Source: Bacillus sp. OxB-1 (GTDB lineage Bacteria; Bacillota; Bacilli; Bacillales_A; Planococcaceae). From it: a DNA stretch of 64,000 nt. Below, one piece after another: positions 1 through 9,042 of this stretch (position 1 is the stretch's first letter; every line of letters starts with the position of its first letter). The stretch spans positions 3,111,001 to 3,175,000 of the forward strand of contig NZ_AP013294.1 in NCBI RefSeq assembly GCF_000829195.1. The letters are read 5' to 3'. The notes under the pieces are model-generated. The model did not search any database, was not told the DNA's origin, and saw only the letters and a list, made by a program, of their open reading frames with translations. Made by a program: the position numbers and the translations under genes.

Positions 1-2
1 CC

Positions 3-1469
3 TTATTTGATGAGATTGCCGCCTTTGTCATACCGATTTCCGTCATCTACTGGTGGGACATAAGGTTTTCCGTTCGTATGGCCGGGTTTCGTGTTTGAGT
101 CGTTACCCGTTCCGCCGGAGGCTCCGTTTGATGTTCCATTGGTAGACCCATTCCCTGAATTCCTCTCATTAGAACCTGTGCCGCTTGTCCCGTTGCTAGA
201 GCTTGGACCAGATCCATTAGAACTGTTGCTTGATCCATTAGTAGAACCATTCGTATCCGGTAACGGTTCGGAATTGTCAATTTCGCCACCATCACCATCT
301 GCCCCAGTTCCGTCATTGTCCGATTGTTGTTGGAGCGGATGAACTTCGATAATCGGTACAGGAGCATAGAAATCCGATGAAACAGGCTCATCCTCTACAA
401 CAGTGCCGTCATCCAAAACCTGACGATTGACGGTCACTTCCATTCCGTCACGCCCTTCATCCGCATGTTGCACTTGTCCAATAGGTACCGAAGCGCTATA
501 GCGACGGACAGTACGTGGGTTGAATTTCTCCGTCTTAGCTACATACGGCTCGTATGTATATTGCAATGGAAGACTGACGAGGGCCGCACGGATTCGGTCT
601 CCTGTAACTTCCATCTTGATACGGAACGGCGTATGATTCGGGTTCCGCATTACAAAGTCAAGACCAAGCTGTTGATTGATTGCAGCTTCAAAACCTGCCG
701 GAACGACTGGATTCAACGCATTGCCAATATTCCGCTCCACGACGTCGAGATTTGTACGCAAAACGGCTCCGTATAAAGCGGAAGCAAGCAAAGTCAAATC
801 TTCGTTCGTTGCAGTGACCGTTTCATCCATTTTTGCAAACTCCATAATGGAGAATGCCGTGTTGAACTCGATAGCAGTCCCGTCAATCTCGTTCGCCAGT
901 TGTTCCAAGGCGGAAGAAAACTGAATCCCTTCAATCGCGAAAGAAGCTACCTCCGTTTCCCCAAAGGTTGAGTCGAGAAAGTCAGTGATATGTACGTTTA
1001 CTGGGACGATTCCGCTCTCCAGTTTAGATTCGATTCCCTTTGAGACCGTCTCCACATCATCATCCGTCCAGTTCAAATGGGAGAAATGCTGGTCCAAGAC
1101 AGTTCGAAGCCCTTCCTGCGATACTTCAGCAATGATTGGATTCTCTTCACCTGGAACGGCGCGGTCAACTGTCCGATCTACGTCGTATGTGATCAGCTCT
1201 GAAGGCAATTCCACTGTCGAGTCCTGGTACGTCAGTTCAGCACCGAGCTTTCCGTGCAACTCTGCAAAATCACCGGCGAGCTTGTCTTTCGCGCCATGCT
1301 CATCCAAGCCACGAACATCGAACGGGCCTATGTATGTATTTTCCTTGAATTGCTTCACGGGCGAAACAATTTTCGTGTACGCTAAAGTACCTACAGAAGA
1401 AAACCCGTAGAAGAAAACTGTCGCACCTAGCACCGCCAGAAAAGTTCTTAAAAAGGTCTTACTGTTCAT
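3..1469 (-). CDS. VanW-like secreted/membrane-anchored protein of a pilin cluster
   Basis: A protein of about 488 residues with one N-terminal membrane segment (roughly residues 5-30) and an extracytoplasmic body. The middle resembles the VanW fold (ALYGAVL...VVERN...VPAGFEA), but the GGxCQ-type motif that normally precedes this stretch is not there, so the domain looks degenerate. The last 100 residues are low-complexity Asn/Ser/Gly/Thr-rich, a likely flexible wall-spanning tail. I start it at ATG 1469, which has a purine-rich Shine-Dalgarno stretch upstream and overlaps the preceding gene by 11 bp; an ATG at 1508 in the same frame would add 13 residues and a much longer overlap. It is the last gene of the minor-pilin run seen here. 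VanW-like proteins are often found next to pilin genes; a role in pilus assembly or wall passage is inference. Confidence 0.75.
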   Translation of the reverse strand: MNSKTFLRTFLAVLGATVFFYGFSSVGTLAYTKIVSPVKQFKENTYIGPFDVRGLDEHGAKDKLAGDFAELHGKLGAELTYQDSTVELPSELITYDVDRTVDRAVPGEENPIIAEVSQEGLRTVLDQHFSHLNWTDDDVETVSKGIESKLESGIVPVNVHITDFLDSTFGETEVASFAIEGIQFSSALEQLANEIDGTAIEFNTAFSIMEFAKMDETVTATNEDLTLLASALYGAVLRTNLDVVERNIGNALNPVVPAGFEAAINQQLGLDFVMRNPNHTPFRIKMEVTGDRIRAALVSLPLQYTYEPYVAKTEKFNPRTVRRYSASVPIGQVQHADEGRDGMEVTVNRQVLDDGTVVEDEPVSSDFYAPVPIIEVHPLQQQSDNDGTGADGDGGEIDNSEPLPDTNGSTNGSSNSSNGSGPSSSNGTSGTGSNERNSGNGSTNGTSNGASGGTGNDSNTKPGHTNGKPYVPPVDDGNRYDKGGNLIK

Positions 1470-1914
1470 CCCGCTTCCCCTTCCTCTCCTGCCCTGATGA
1501 AATATCATTCTGATCCGCCGCCATCCAGCGGTCTAAATCATCTTCCAACGGAGTCAATGTGAATTCGTCATCGGCTTCACCCGATGTCGTAGCGGCCACT
1601 TCTTCCTCCACACGAATTGACTCCGTCGGCAACACGACGGCCGGCTCCTTTAATTCAGGTGACAACTCCTCCATTCCTACCCGTTCTTGGCGCTTTGCCA
1701 GCAAAACGGAGACGGCAAACACCAACCCTACCATGGCGAGGAGGGCGTAGTAGAGAGATAAGTTTTGCTGGAGGAAGATGCCGATGATGGCAATGGACAG
1801 CCCGCAGAGTGAGCTCCAAAACATAGATTTCTGAACCTTACCCTTAGCAAACAATAAGAAGAGCAAGGGAAATGTTATGACAGCAACTATTAATACAAGT
1901 GTATAATAAAGCAT
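1459..1914 (-). CDS. Hypothetical three-helix membrane protein
   Basis: A 151-residue protein. Three hydrophobic segments occupy roughly residues 2-22, 32-50 and 54-72, followed by an acidic, Glu/Asp-rich cytoplasmic-type tail. The start has a clear GGAGG 8 bases upstream. It lies between a PilX-like gene (3 bp gap) and the VanW-like gene (overlap), so it belongs to the same transcript. I do not recognise a family; its position suggests an inner-membrane partner of the pilus-like machinery. Confidence 0.7.
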   Translation of the reverse strand: MLYYTLVLIVAVITFPLLFLLFAKGKVQKSMFWSSLCGLSIAIIGIFLQQNLSLYYALLAMVGLVFAVSVLLAKRQERVGMEELSPELKEPAVVLPTESIRVEEEVAATTSGEADDEFTLTPLEDDLDRWMAADQNDISSGQERKGKRDEQ

Positions 1915-1917
1915 TGG

Positions 1918-3063
1918 CTACCTCCATTTTTTATTCAATTTATTTGGAAGGTATTCAACCTCAAGGTCGGGAGTCGACCAGATTTCTTCAAACTTCGGTA
2001 CTGCTAAGGGGTCTTTCTCCTTGCCACTATCATCCGGTTTTCCCGCTCCCGGTAAAGTGCAACTAGAATTAGTTTTGGGTACACTTGGATACTGTAATGG
2101 CTTTGGTTTTTGTAAAATCCCCTCTATATATACGTTTCCTGTAACATAAATTTTAGAATTATTATGAATACTAACCGATTTAGGCAAAAACGCATCTCCG
2201 TATACAAAGAAGAAAGCTTTATTACCAAGATTAATCTTATTTAACACTGTGAAGTTGCCTTGGATAGTTACACACGCATGGTTTTGAAATTCAAGAATTT
2301 TATCTACATATAGATCCTTTGATAAATTGATATTAGTTCCGTTCTTATTATTTCCAGGTTCTACGGTTAAATTGCCCTTGACATGCAAGCTACCCTCTTG
2401 TTGTTTGTAAGGACCATTCATTATTTTATAATCACCATATACCTTTTTGACGTCATTGTTAGGGGGGGTGGGGATAGCCCCATCGTCTTTGTCACTACCT
2501 CCACTTCCCGGAGAGTCATCCGTTGGATCTTTAAAAGTCAATTCCGGGATATAAAAAGTCATCGACATGCTCAAGTCCCGAAAAACCGAATCACCTTTAA
2601 TACCTGTCACTTCTCCACTCACAGAAACAGAATTTTCGTCAGGCAGCACAATAAACTCCGTCCGTTCAAATCGCAAATCGGCCGAGTCATCAACTGATTG
2701 ATTTGGGTTACCTTGAGAACTTCTTAGTAATGTAGCCACTTTGTCTACTAGGAGAGAATAAATAGAATCCAACTTATCTTCAGAAACACTATCTTGATTC
2801 AAATATAAATGTTCTATCTCAGCTTGAGTTTCCATTAAATAATCATTTATATTATTATTAAAAGCATTCAACAAATTGTTTCGATAATATTCAATTCCCA
2901 TTTCCGCCGCCACAATGGCCAGATTATTGGAATCGACAACTGCTTCCTGTTTCGCATTACTAAGTGAGCCTCTCATGAAGACTGCAGAAACAATGGAAAT
3001 AAAAACAATGAGTAACAAAACGATTATTAAGGCATAACCGTTTTCACCTCTTTTATATTGCAT
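1918..3063 (-). CDS. PilX-like minor pilin with a beta-rich C-terminal domain
   Basis: About 381 residues. The N-terminus has the GYALIIVLLLIVFISIVSAVF segment typical of PilX-type prepilin-like proteins: a short positive stretch followed by one long hydrophobic helix with no classical prepilin peptidase Glu5. Residues 30-180 are the PilX-like head. After a Pro/Gly/Asp-rich linker, residues 215-310 are short alternating strands (GSLHVKGNLTVEPG, KDLYVDKILEFQ, IYVTGNVYIEG) that look like a beta-helix of the bactofilin kind. I start at ATG 3063 because AAAGGGG sits 7 bases before it; the ATG at 3069 is too close to that site. Third gene of the minor-pilin run. Confidence 0.72.
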   Translation of the reverse strand: MQYKRGENGYALIIVLLLIVFISIVSAVFMRGSLSNAKQEAVVDSNNLAIVAAEMGIEYYRNNLLNAFNNNINDYLMETQAEIEHLYLNQDSVSEDKLDSIYSLLVDKVATLLRSSQGNPNQSVDDSADLRFERTEFIVLPDENSVSVSGEVTGIKGDSVFRDLSMSMTFYIPELTFKDPTDDSPGSGGSDKDDGAIPTPPNNDVKKVYGDYKIMNGPYKQQEGSLHVKGNLTVEPGNNKNGTNINLSKDLYVDKILEFQNHACVTIQGNFTVLNKINLGNKAFFFVYGDAFLPKSVSIHNNSKIYVTGNVYIEGILQKPKPLQYPSVPKTNSSCTLPGAGKPDDSGKEKDPLAVPKFEEIWSTPDLEVEYLPNKLNKKWR

Positions 3064-3076
3064 TTTCATTCCCCTT

Positions 3077-3511
3077 TCATGGCCTGTATCGTGAAATGGT
3101 AGTTTCTACTTTCACCTTTAATTTACTTCCCTCTTTCGGGTCCTTCACGGACAGGATAAAATGAAGATCTTCATCATCGGGATTGATATTATCTATTTCT
3201 TCAGGGTTCAAAGTATAATCAAAGCCCGAGCTAACCAATTCTCTATCTCCAGTATCACAGTCCTCTAACACCAATCTCTGACCTTCTACCTTTAAGTTAT
3301 AGCACTCTTTATACCTATGTTGTTGCTGAATGGTAGTTAATATGTAATTGGCCTCTTGCTGAAGTTGCAATTTTGTCGTTTCAGCAATGTTATATCTAGC
3401 CGTAATAAAGAAAGTTGTCCATATTAAAATTACTACCATGGAAAGGAGTGCAAGACTGGCAAGCAATTCAACAAGTGTGATTCCTTTTTCGTTGCTCATT
3501 TTCTTTTTCAT
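3077..3511 (-). CDS. Type IV minor prepilin (PilW/GspJ/ComGF-like)
   Basis: A 144-residue prepilin. A short basic leader ends in KG, then ITLVELLASLALLSMVVILIW follows: the prepilin peptidase site with Glu at +5 and a 20-residue hydrophobic helix. The C-terminal part has a Cys pair (ECYNL and LEDCD) that could form a disulphide. It is in frame order after a PilV-like prepilin and before the PilX-like gene with small gaps, the usual order of minor pilins that prime a pilus or competence pseudopilus. The prepilin peptidase and the assembly ATPase are not in the window. Confidence 0.78.
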   Translation of the reverse strand: MKKKMSNEKGITLVELLASLALLSMVVILIWTTFFITARYNIAETTKLQLQQEANYILTTIQQQHRYKECYNLKVEGQRLVLEDCDTGDRELVSSGFDYTLNPEEIDNINPDDEDLHFILSVKDPKEGSKLKVKVETTISRYRP

Positions 3512-3529
3512 TCCTTTCCATGACTAATT

Positions 3530-3988
3530 TTACTCTAGAATGTAACCATACGTTTCACTTATAACTTTCCCTTTTTTCTTTACTTTAATATGCAATTTAT
3601 TAAGAGAGACCATACCATCTATATTATTGCCATATACGCTTTGGTCGTCCCCGTCTAAATCAGGTTTAATATAGTAATCCACTTCATATTGGTATGGGCT
3701 TTCCTCATAAATAAAACGTTTTATTTTCAAATTATCTTCTTCATCTTTGACATCTGATACATTGACGTCATCTTCCAGTAACCGATCCCTTGAAACTTTT
3801 AACTCCGCCAATTCCTTCTTAGCCAAATTCATCGTCTTCAACTTGTCTTCTGTCTTCGTATTGAAGTTGGTCATTTGAGGAAGAACGGTCATGAATCCGA
3901 CAAAAAAAATCCCAAGTATAACAATAGCGGCCAATACTTCCACTAAAGTCAGACCTTTTTGACTCTGCAGTCTGTTATGTTTATGCAT
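3530..3988 (-). CDS. Type IV minor prepilin (PilV/GspI-like)
   Basis: A 152-residue prepilin, first gene of the minor-pilin run seen here. The leader MHKHNRLQSQKG is cut before LTLVEVLAAIVILGIFFVGF, with Glu at +5. The rest is a charged alpha/beta head. The start follows GGAAGGAGAG with good spacing. The next gene begins 18 bp downstream. Such proteins are processed by a prepilin peptidase and inserted at the tip of a type IV pilus or pseudopilus. Confidence 0.8.
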   Translation of the reverse strand: MHKHNRLQSQKGLTLVEVLAAIVILGIFFVGFMTVLPQMTNFNTKTEDKLKTMNLAKKELAELKVSRDRLLEDDVNVSDVKDEEDNLKIKRFIYEESPYQYEVDYYIKPDLDGDDQSVYGNNIDGMVSLNKLHIKVKKKGKVISETYGYILE

Positions 3989-4086
3989 TGGCCAATCTCT
4001 CCTTCCACTAATCTATTACTACTATTATCATAGATATGAAGAAATTTGTCACTAAAAAGCGTGCTGATTAGGAATATAGTTGTAAC

Positions 4087-4113
4087 AAAAAAAGACCGCG
4101 TATCACCACGGCC
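4087..4113 (-). terminator. Intrinsic terminator of the GGDEF pair
   Basis: On the minus strand GGCCGTG pairs with CGCGGTC (with G-U pairs) around a 6-base loop and is followed by seven Ts. It lies about 60 bp after the stop of the second GGDEF gene and separates it from the pilin run. Confidence 0.6.
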
Positions 4114-4173
4114 TTTTCCCTTAAAATTACATTATCTAACATTTATCTTTGTGAGCTCTGTTTTTGAGGGAAG

Positions 4174-5916
4174 CTAACAACCCTTAATTCCCCCCGCCGC
4201 CAAACTCCCAACCAACTCTTCCCCATAAACCCCCACCCGATTCCTTCCCGCCTGCTTCCCGCCGATATACATCGCACGGTCCGCATTGCGCAGTAGGTGA
4301 TTTCTGTCTTTGGCGTCTTCTGGGATGGCGGAGACGCCGAGGCTGAGGGTGATTTGGACATCCATTGGTTCGCGGTTTTCCGTAAGGTCGGGAATGATGC
4401 GGAAAATGAGGCTTGCGACTTCTGCGCGGATGGTTTCGGCGAGGAGGATCGCTTCTTCCTTTTCCATTTCCGGCAGGATCAGGACGAATTCTTCACCTCC
4501 GTAGCGGGCCAGTATCCGATCTTCCCCTGCGAATCCGCGCAGCAGTTTTGCGAATTCCACCAAGATGTCATTGCCGTTTTGGTGCCCGTATGTGTCGTTG
4601 ATGGATTTGAAATGGTCGATGTCCATCATGATTGCGGAAATGGAACCAATCTCGCCATTATCATAGCGGACCTGTTCTTCATCCAACCTGCCGAGCAAGT
4701 AGCGCAGATTATGGAGTTTGGTCAACCCGCAGCGTTCGCTTTTCTCGATGGTCTTTTCGTATAATTTCGCTTTCGTCACAGCTGTTGCGAAATAGCCGGT
4801 CAACAGTTGGACGATCTCTTTATCCAACTCCCCGAAGAAATAGGGTCGATCGGAAGCCACCATCAAAACACCTTCCGTCTTCCCTTTCCAATGGATCGGC
4901 GCTGTCAACACGCTTCCGGTAGTCTGCTCGAATTCCAGCGGCCGTAATGTTTCGACCGCTTTCCGATTCGGATAGATCCGGATCTCTTCCAAATCGATGC
5001 GGCCGCCGAATGAATGGACAGGGTCGTCCCTAAAATCACAAGCTTCGTTCTGCAGAAAACCTGTATCCGTACTATAGATAAACGTTCTTTTCTTCTGATG
5101 ATGAAAATCGAATAAATAAGCTTGGTCATATTCCAACACATTCCGTAATTTCCGTATGAACGTCTCGAAAACCTCCTCGGTCATGAGCCGGTCTGCCAGC
5201 TCATGGCCGATTTCCGTTGCGGACGATAATTTCGCTTGTAGGCGATCCGATTTATGATACAGCTGCACAACCAACAAGATGAGGATGGCGGGGATCCCCG
5301 TCAAAAAAATTGCGATATTCCCTAAACGTGCTGCCAATATGCAGAAAGAGATGGCCAATGGCAATGACAGCATCGTCAACAGGAAATCCCAGGTGGCCGC
5401 CTTTTTCATCGCACGGAACGACCTGCCCGCCAACTTGGAAAATACCAATAATAATGCGCTATTCATCAATGAGTAAACGACCGCATAGAGGATTCCTGCC
5501 GTGACAAGCGTCCTATATTCCAAGAGTCCGGGCGTGCCCCCTGCCAGCCCGAATGCGAAAGCGCTTACAACAGAGATGACCGCAAACATTGTCGAGTTTA
5601 TCAAGAACCGTTGCAATGGGGGTATCTCCGATTTTGTCCGCCATTGTAAAAAGACGAGCGCAATTTGCATCATGATCACCTCTACGAACGCACCGTGCAG
5701 GAAGAACACAGCGAATACTATCCATCGATCCAATGTGATTTTGATTTCATTCACCTGGATTGGAAATAGGGCGAGGCAAATGAGAGCTGCCAAAATTAGT
5801 AGAAAAGTGGCTGGGTCGATTGCCTGTGAAGGGAAATGATTCCACGACAAATAAATAATCGACGGGACGGTTGCCAACCAAACAGGAAATAGTATCCATT
5901 GTCTACTTCTTGTCAA
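4174..5916 (-). CDS. Membrane-bound GAF-GGDEF diguanylate cyclase
   Basis: About 580 residues. Some seven hydrophobic segments fill the first 220 residues, a GAF-like sensor covers about 235-385, and a GGDEF domain covers about 395-560 with the active signature RYGGEEF near residue 475 and the DIDHFKSINDTYGH substrate region. These are the features of a working diguanylate cyclase making c-di-GMP. No RxxD inhibitory site is seen just before the signature, so product feedback at that site is not expected. I chose TTG 5916, which has AAGGAGGGG six bases upstream; ATG 5934 overlaps the upstream stop as ATGA but has no ribosome site of its own. It is a paralogue of, and co-transcribed with, the gene before it. 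Confidence 0.82.
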   Translation of the reverse strand: MTRSRQWILFPVWLATVPSIIYLSWNHFPSQAIDPATFLLILAALICLALFPIQVNEIKITLDRWIVFAVFFLHGAFVEVIMMQIALVFLQWRTKSEIPPLQRFLINSTMFAVISVVSAFAFGLAGGTPGLLEYRTLVTAGILYAVVYSLMNSALLLVFSKLAGRSFRAMKKAATWDFLLTMLSLPLAISFCILAARLGNIAIFLTGIPAILILLVVQLYHKSDRLQAKLSSATEIGHELADRLMTEEVFETFIRKLRNVLEYDQAYLFDFHHQKKRTFIYSTDTGFLQNEACDFRDDPVHSFGGRIDLEEIRIYPNRKAVETLRPLEFEQTTGSVLTAPIHWKGKTEGVLMVASDRPYFFGELDKEIVQLLTGYFATAVTKAKLYEKTIEKSERCGLTKLHNLRYLLGRLDEEQVRYDNGEIGSISAIMMDIDHFKSINDTYGHQNGNDILVEFAKLLRGFAGEDRILARYGGEEFVLILPEMEKEEAILLAETIRAEVASLIFRIIPDLTENREPMDVQITLSLGVSAIPEDAKDRNHLLRNADRAMYIGGKQAGRNRVGVYGEELVGSLAAGGIKGC

Positions 5917-5930
5917 ATCCTTCCCCTCCT

Positions 5931-7634
5931 TCATTTCCGATAGGCTGCCACCCGGTTCCGCCCCGCTTGTTTCGCGCCGATATACAAGGCCCGATCCGCG
6001 TTCCGCAACAAGGCGATGGCTTCATCTGCATCTTCGGGGGCCGATGATACACCGATGCTTACTGTAACTTGCGCTTCCACCTGCATCTCTTCTTCGCCCA
6101 AATCCGATTGCAGACGGAAAACATGTCCGGCCACTTCCGTTCGGAGATTCTCCGCGAATTGATATGCGTCATCCTGCGTCCAGCCCGGCATGATAAAGAC
6201 GAATTCCTCTCCTCCATAACGCCCTACTGTACATCCCTCCGGTGTACGCGCCTTCAGCATTTCCGCTAGCGCACAGAGGATATCATTGCCCCCCTGATGC
6301 CCATGCGTATCATTCACCTTTTTGAAATGGTCGATATCGAGCATGATGACGGACAGGGCTGCTAGCGACCCGTCATTCACTCGCTGCATCTCCCGGTCCA
6401 GACATTCTTCCAAATATCGATAGTTATATAGCTTGGTCAATACACACCGTTCACCAACTAGTTTTGCGTCTTGCATATAACGCGCCTTTTCGATTGAAAC
6501 GGTGAAATAGGAACAGAGCAGATCGAGGATTTTCAATTGGTTTTCATTGAAAGCCCGCTTTTTCTTGGCTGCCAATAATAGCACGGCTTCCGTTTGCCGG
6601 TTACGTTTGATTGGCACGCCGATCATGCTTTCCATATCAGCCGGCGCTCGATTAATCGTGAAATAATTCCACTCGTCCCGGCTCCGGTAAATAACAGGTT
6701 TGTCCTTCTTCAACACCCTTCCGGCAATCCCCTCGCCCGACGCCAAGGGGACAAAATCCACTTGGATATACCGGCTATGGTCAAAATACCGTTCCACCTT
6801 CAACCAGTTCTTTTGATGGTCGAATAAAATCGCATACTCCATCTTGAACAGATCTGCCGCTTTTTCCACGAAGCGATCCATGATTTCATTTTCATCCAAA
6901 AGATCAGATAGCTCGCGGCCGATCATCCCCGATTGCCGTAAATAATAATTGCTTTTTTCTCTATCCGTATAAAGCCGGATAACAATCATGATGAGGAAGA
7001 AGGGCATGCCAAGCAGGAAGAACGCCCCCCACCCGACCGACTGGATCAGGTAAAATAAAGACAAAGCAAGCGGGATGATTACAAACGTCCTGGCAATGAT
7101 CAGAATCCTCTCCAAATCGGAAAATGACCGCGGATCCTTTTGCAGAAATCCAAAAGGTCTAAGAAGGACTTCCTTCAAGACGGTATGTGTTAGCTGATAC
7201 GCCAAGACGGCGAAAGCGGTCGGCCAAAATGCCTCCGCTCCGATTTGGCCCCCGGCAAGGTGGAAGGCTATTGCCGCCGAAATGGAGAGCAGAAAAACAA
7301 TTGTCGAATTGAAGAAAAGAACGTACCAAATGGAGCGCGAATTTTCCGATAACAAAAATGCGAGAACGGCCAGCTGCATGATGACCATCTCGACAAATAC
7401 GCCGTATAATAAAAATGCAGGAATTGTCAGCCATAGAACTAGGAACACCGGCCTTCCTCGATGATCCATCGTGCTATAAATGGTGAGGAAACCAAGAGCT
7501 GCGAACAGGAAAACGGCCATCCTGTCCAAGTCGGGGGGCGGATGAGCCGTATATAGATAAATAGAACCAACAGGGACGATCAACAGCCAGACGAAGAAGC
7601 TTTTCACAATGGATTTTCTCGTTTTCCCCATCAT
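5931..7634 (-). CDS. Membrane-bound GAF-GGDEF diguanylate cyclase (paralogue)
   Basis: A 567-residue protein with the same layout as its downstream neighbour: about seven membrane segments to residue 230, a GAF-like domain around 245-385 and a GGDEF domain with intact RYGGEEF near residue 475. The DIDHFKKVNDTHGHQ segment is also intact. No RxxD inhibitory site is visible. The two genes share domain order and many motifs, so they look like a tandem duplication that diverged in the sensor half, perhaps to read different signals. It starts at ATG 7634 with GGAAGG upstream and sits about 100 bp after folC. Confidence 0.82.
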   Translation of the reverse strand: MMGKTRKSIVKSFFVWLLIVPVGSIYLYTAHPPPDLDRMAVFLFAALGFLTIYSTMDHRGRPVFLVLWLTIPAFLLYGVFVEMVIMQLAVLAFLLSENSRSIWYVLFFNSTIVFLLSISAAIAFHLAGGQIGAEAFWPTAFAVLAYQLTHTVLKEVLLRPFGFLQKDPRSFSDLERILIIARTFVIIPLALSLFYLIQSVGWGAFFLLGMPFFLIMIVIRLYTDREKSNYYLRQSGMIGRELSDLLDENEIMDRFVEKAADLFKMEYAILFDHQKNWLKVERYFDHSRYIQVDFVPLASGEGIAGRVLKKDKPVIYRSRDEWNYFTINRAPADMESMIGVPIKRNRQTEAVLLLAAKKKRAFNENQLKILDLLCSYFTVSIEKARYMQDAKLVGERCVLTKLYNYRYLEECLDREMQRVNDGSLAALSVIMLDIDHFKKVNDTHGHQGGNDILCALAEMLKARTPEGCTVGRYGGEEFVFIMPGWTQDDAYQFAENLRTEVAGHVFRLQSDLGEEEMQVEAQVTVSIGVSSAPEDADEAIALLRNADRALYIGAKQAGRNRVAAYRK

Positions 7635-7731
7635 GTAACCCGTCCTTCCTTACCCTTTTCTCAATTTACAGACTTTCCTGATATAAATAAGATACTACCA
7701 CAATAAGGAATAACCAACTATATAAATTGCC

Positions 7732-8964
7732 TTATTTTCCTCTTAATTGATTATAAATACCTACCAAAAGATAAAGTGAACCTGTTACTATTTTCTTCCG
7801 ATTCATTTCTGTTTCTAGTAGTATACGTCCATCCACATCATTTAGCACCCGTTTGTTCGGATGATCGCAAAGGTCCATCATCCTCTCCGGGCTTTCCGCT
7901 TGCGGATGGGAAAATGCCAGGAAAGAGAATGACGCGGCCACCGGCACCAAGGCATCAAGCGTTCCTTCAATGTCCTTCCCTTTCAGCATACCAATGATGA
8001 AATCCACTTTCTCTCCCGGGAATTCCTGCTCGATCGTCTTGGTGAGTGCATGTGCAGCAGCTGGGTTATGCGTGCCGTCCACATAGACACCCGGCGCCAC
8101 TTCCTCAAATCGATTGGCCAGCCCAGCCTTTGCAACCGCCTGGCTAACCTTACCCTCTTGAAGCGGGATGCCGGCCGCCAGCAAGGCTTGGATGGCGATT
8201 GCCGCATTGATCGCTTGATGGGGGCCTTTCATCTTCCGGCCGGCTATTCCGAAATTCTCTGTCCCTCTGAATTTTTCTGTCGGTCCCCCTGCATCAATCT
8301 GGAAATCGGTACCGCAGACTAAGAGATCGCTTGCCGACTTTTGTGCAATATTGGAGACGACTTTCATTGCTTCCTCTGTCAAAGGCCCCGTGACTACCGG
8401 GATCCCCTGTTTGATAATGCCCGCCTTCTGCGCCGCAATCTCTTCAATCGTGTCACCGAGGATCGCCGTATGATCCAGTGCGACAGACGTGATGACGGAA
8501 ACGAGCGGCGTGACGACATTCGTGCTGTCCAAAGCGCCGCCCATCCCCGTCTCCAACAGGACATAATCGGGATTCCGCAGGCTAAAAGTGACGAACGCTG
8601 CAGCTGTCAGCAGTTCGAAATCGGTCAGCATGCCGCTGAGTCCCGCCTCTTTCATTACTGAAAAGGAACGGTTCAACTCCTCTTCGGAAACCGGAACGCC
8701 GTCCAGCCGGATTTGATCGTGGACATCAACGATTGCGGGAGATGAAAACACACCCGTCGAATGCCCATGCTCCCGCAAGATCGACTCCATGAATGCAATC
8801 GTCGAGCCTTTGCCGTTTGTCCCGGCTACGTGGATCGCCTGCAACTGCTTTTGCGGATTTCCGACTTTATTCAAGGCGGATTGTATGCTTTTCAACCCGG
8901 GTTTCACCGTATTTTCACTAGCTATGGCCCAACGTTCTTTATATTCGTCCAATTTAGGAATCAA
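7732..8964 (-). CDS. folC: Folylpolyglutamate synthase / dihydrofolate synthase
   Basis: FolC adds glutamate to folates (and makes dihydrofolate from dihydropteroate) with ATP. The P-loop HVAGTNGKGST is near residue 47, and the Mur-ligase-like central part (LLETGMGGALDSTN, SVALDHTAILG) and C-terminal part (VDGTHNPAA) are complete. I place the start at TTG 8964: GGAGGG lies 6 bases before it and the 410-residue product fits the family. The reading frame stays open to 9345, but that stretch covers the promoter region of the divergent operon and has no FolC similarity. folC follows valS in B. subtilis; here the amidase and a plus-strand operon separate them. Confidence 0.9.
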   Translation of the reverse strand: MIPKLDEYKERWAIASENTVKPGLKSIQSALNKVGNPQKQLQAIHVAGTNGKGSTIAFMESILREHGHSTGVFSSPAIVDVHDQIRLDGVPVSEEELNRSFSVMKEAGLSGMLTDFELLTAAAFVTFSLRNPDYVLLETGMGGALDSTNVVTPLVSVITSVALDHTAILGDTIEEIAAQKAGIIKQGIPVVTGPLTEEAMKVVSNIAQKSASDLLVCGTDFQIDAGGPTEKFRGTENFGIAGRKMKGPHQAINAAIAIQALLAAGIPLQEGKVSQAVAKAGLANRFEEVAPGVYVDGTHNPAAAHALTKTIEQEFPGEKVDFIIGMLKGKDIEGTLDALVPVAASFSFLAFSHPQAESPERMMDLCDHPNKRVLNDVDGRILLETEMNRKKIVTGSLYLLVGIYNQLRGK

Positions 8965-9042
8965 TCGAATCCCTCCATATGGTAAGATTAGTTCAGAAGT
9001 CAATGATACTTTACAAGTATAGCATGGTCGGAGGACAGTCGA

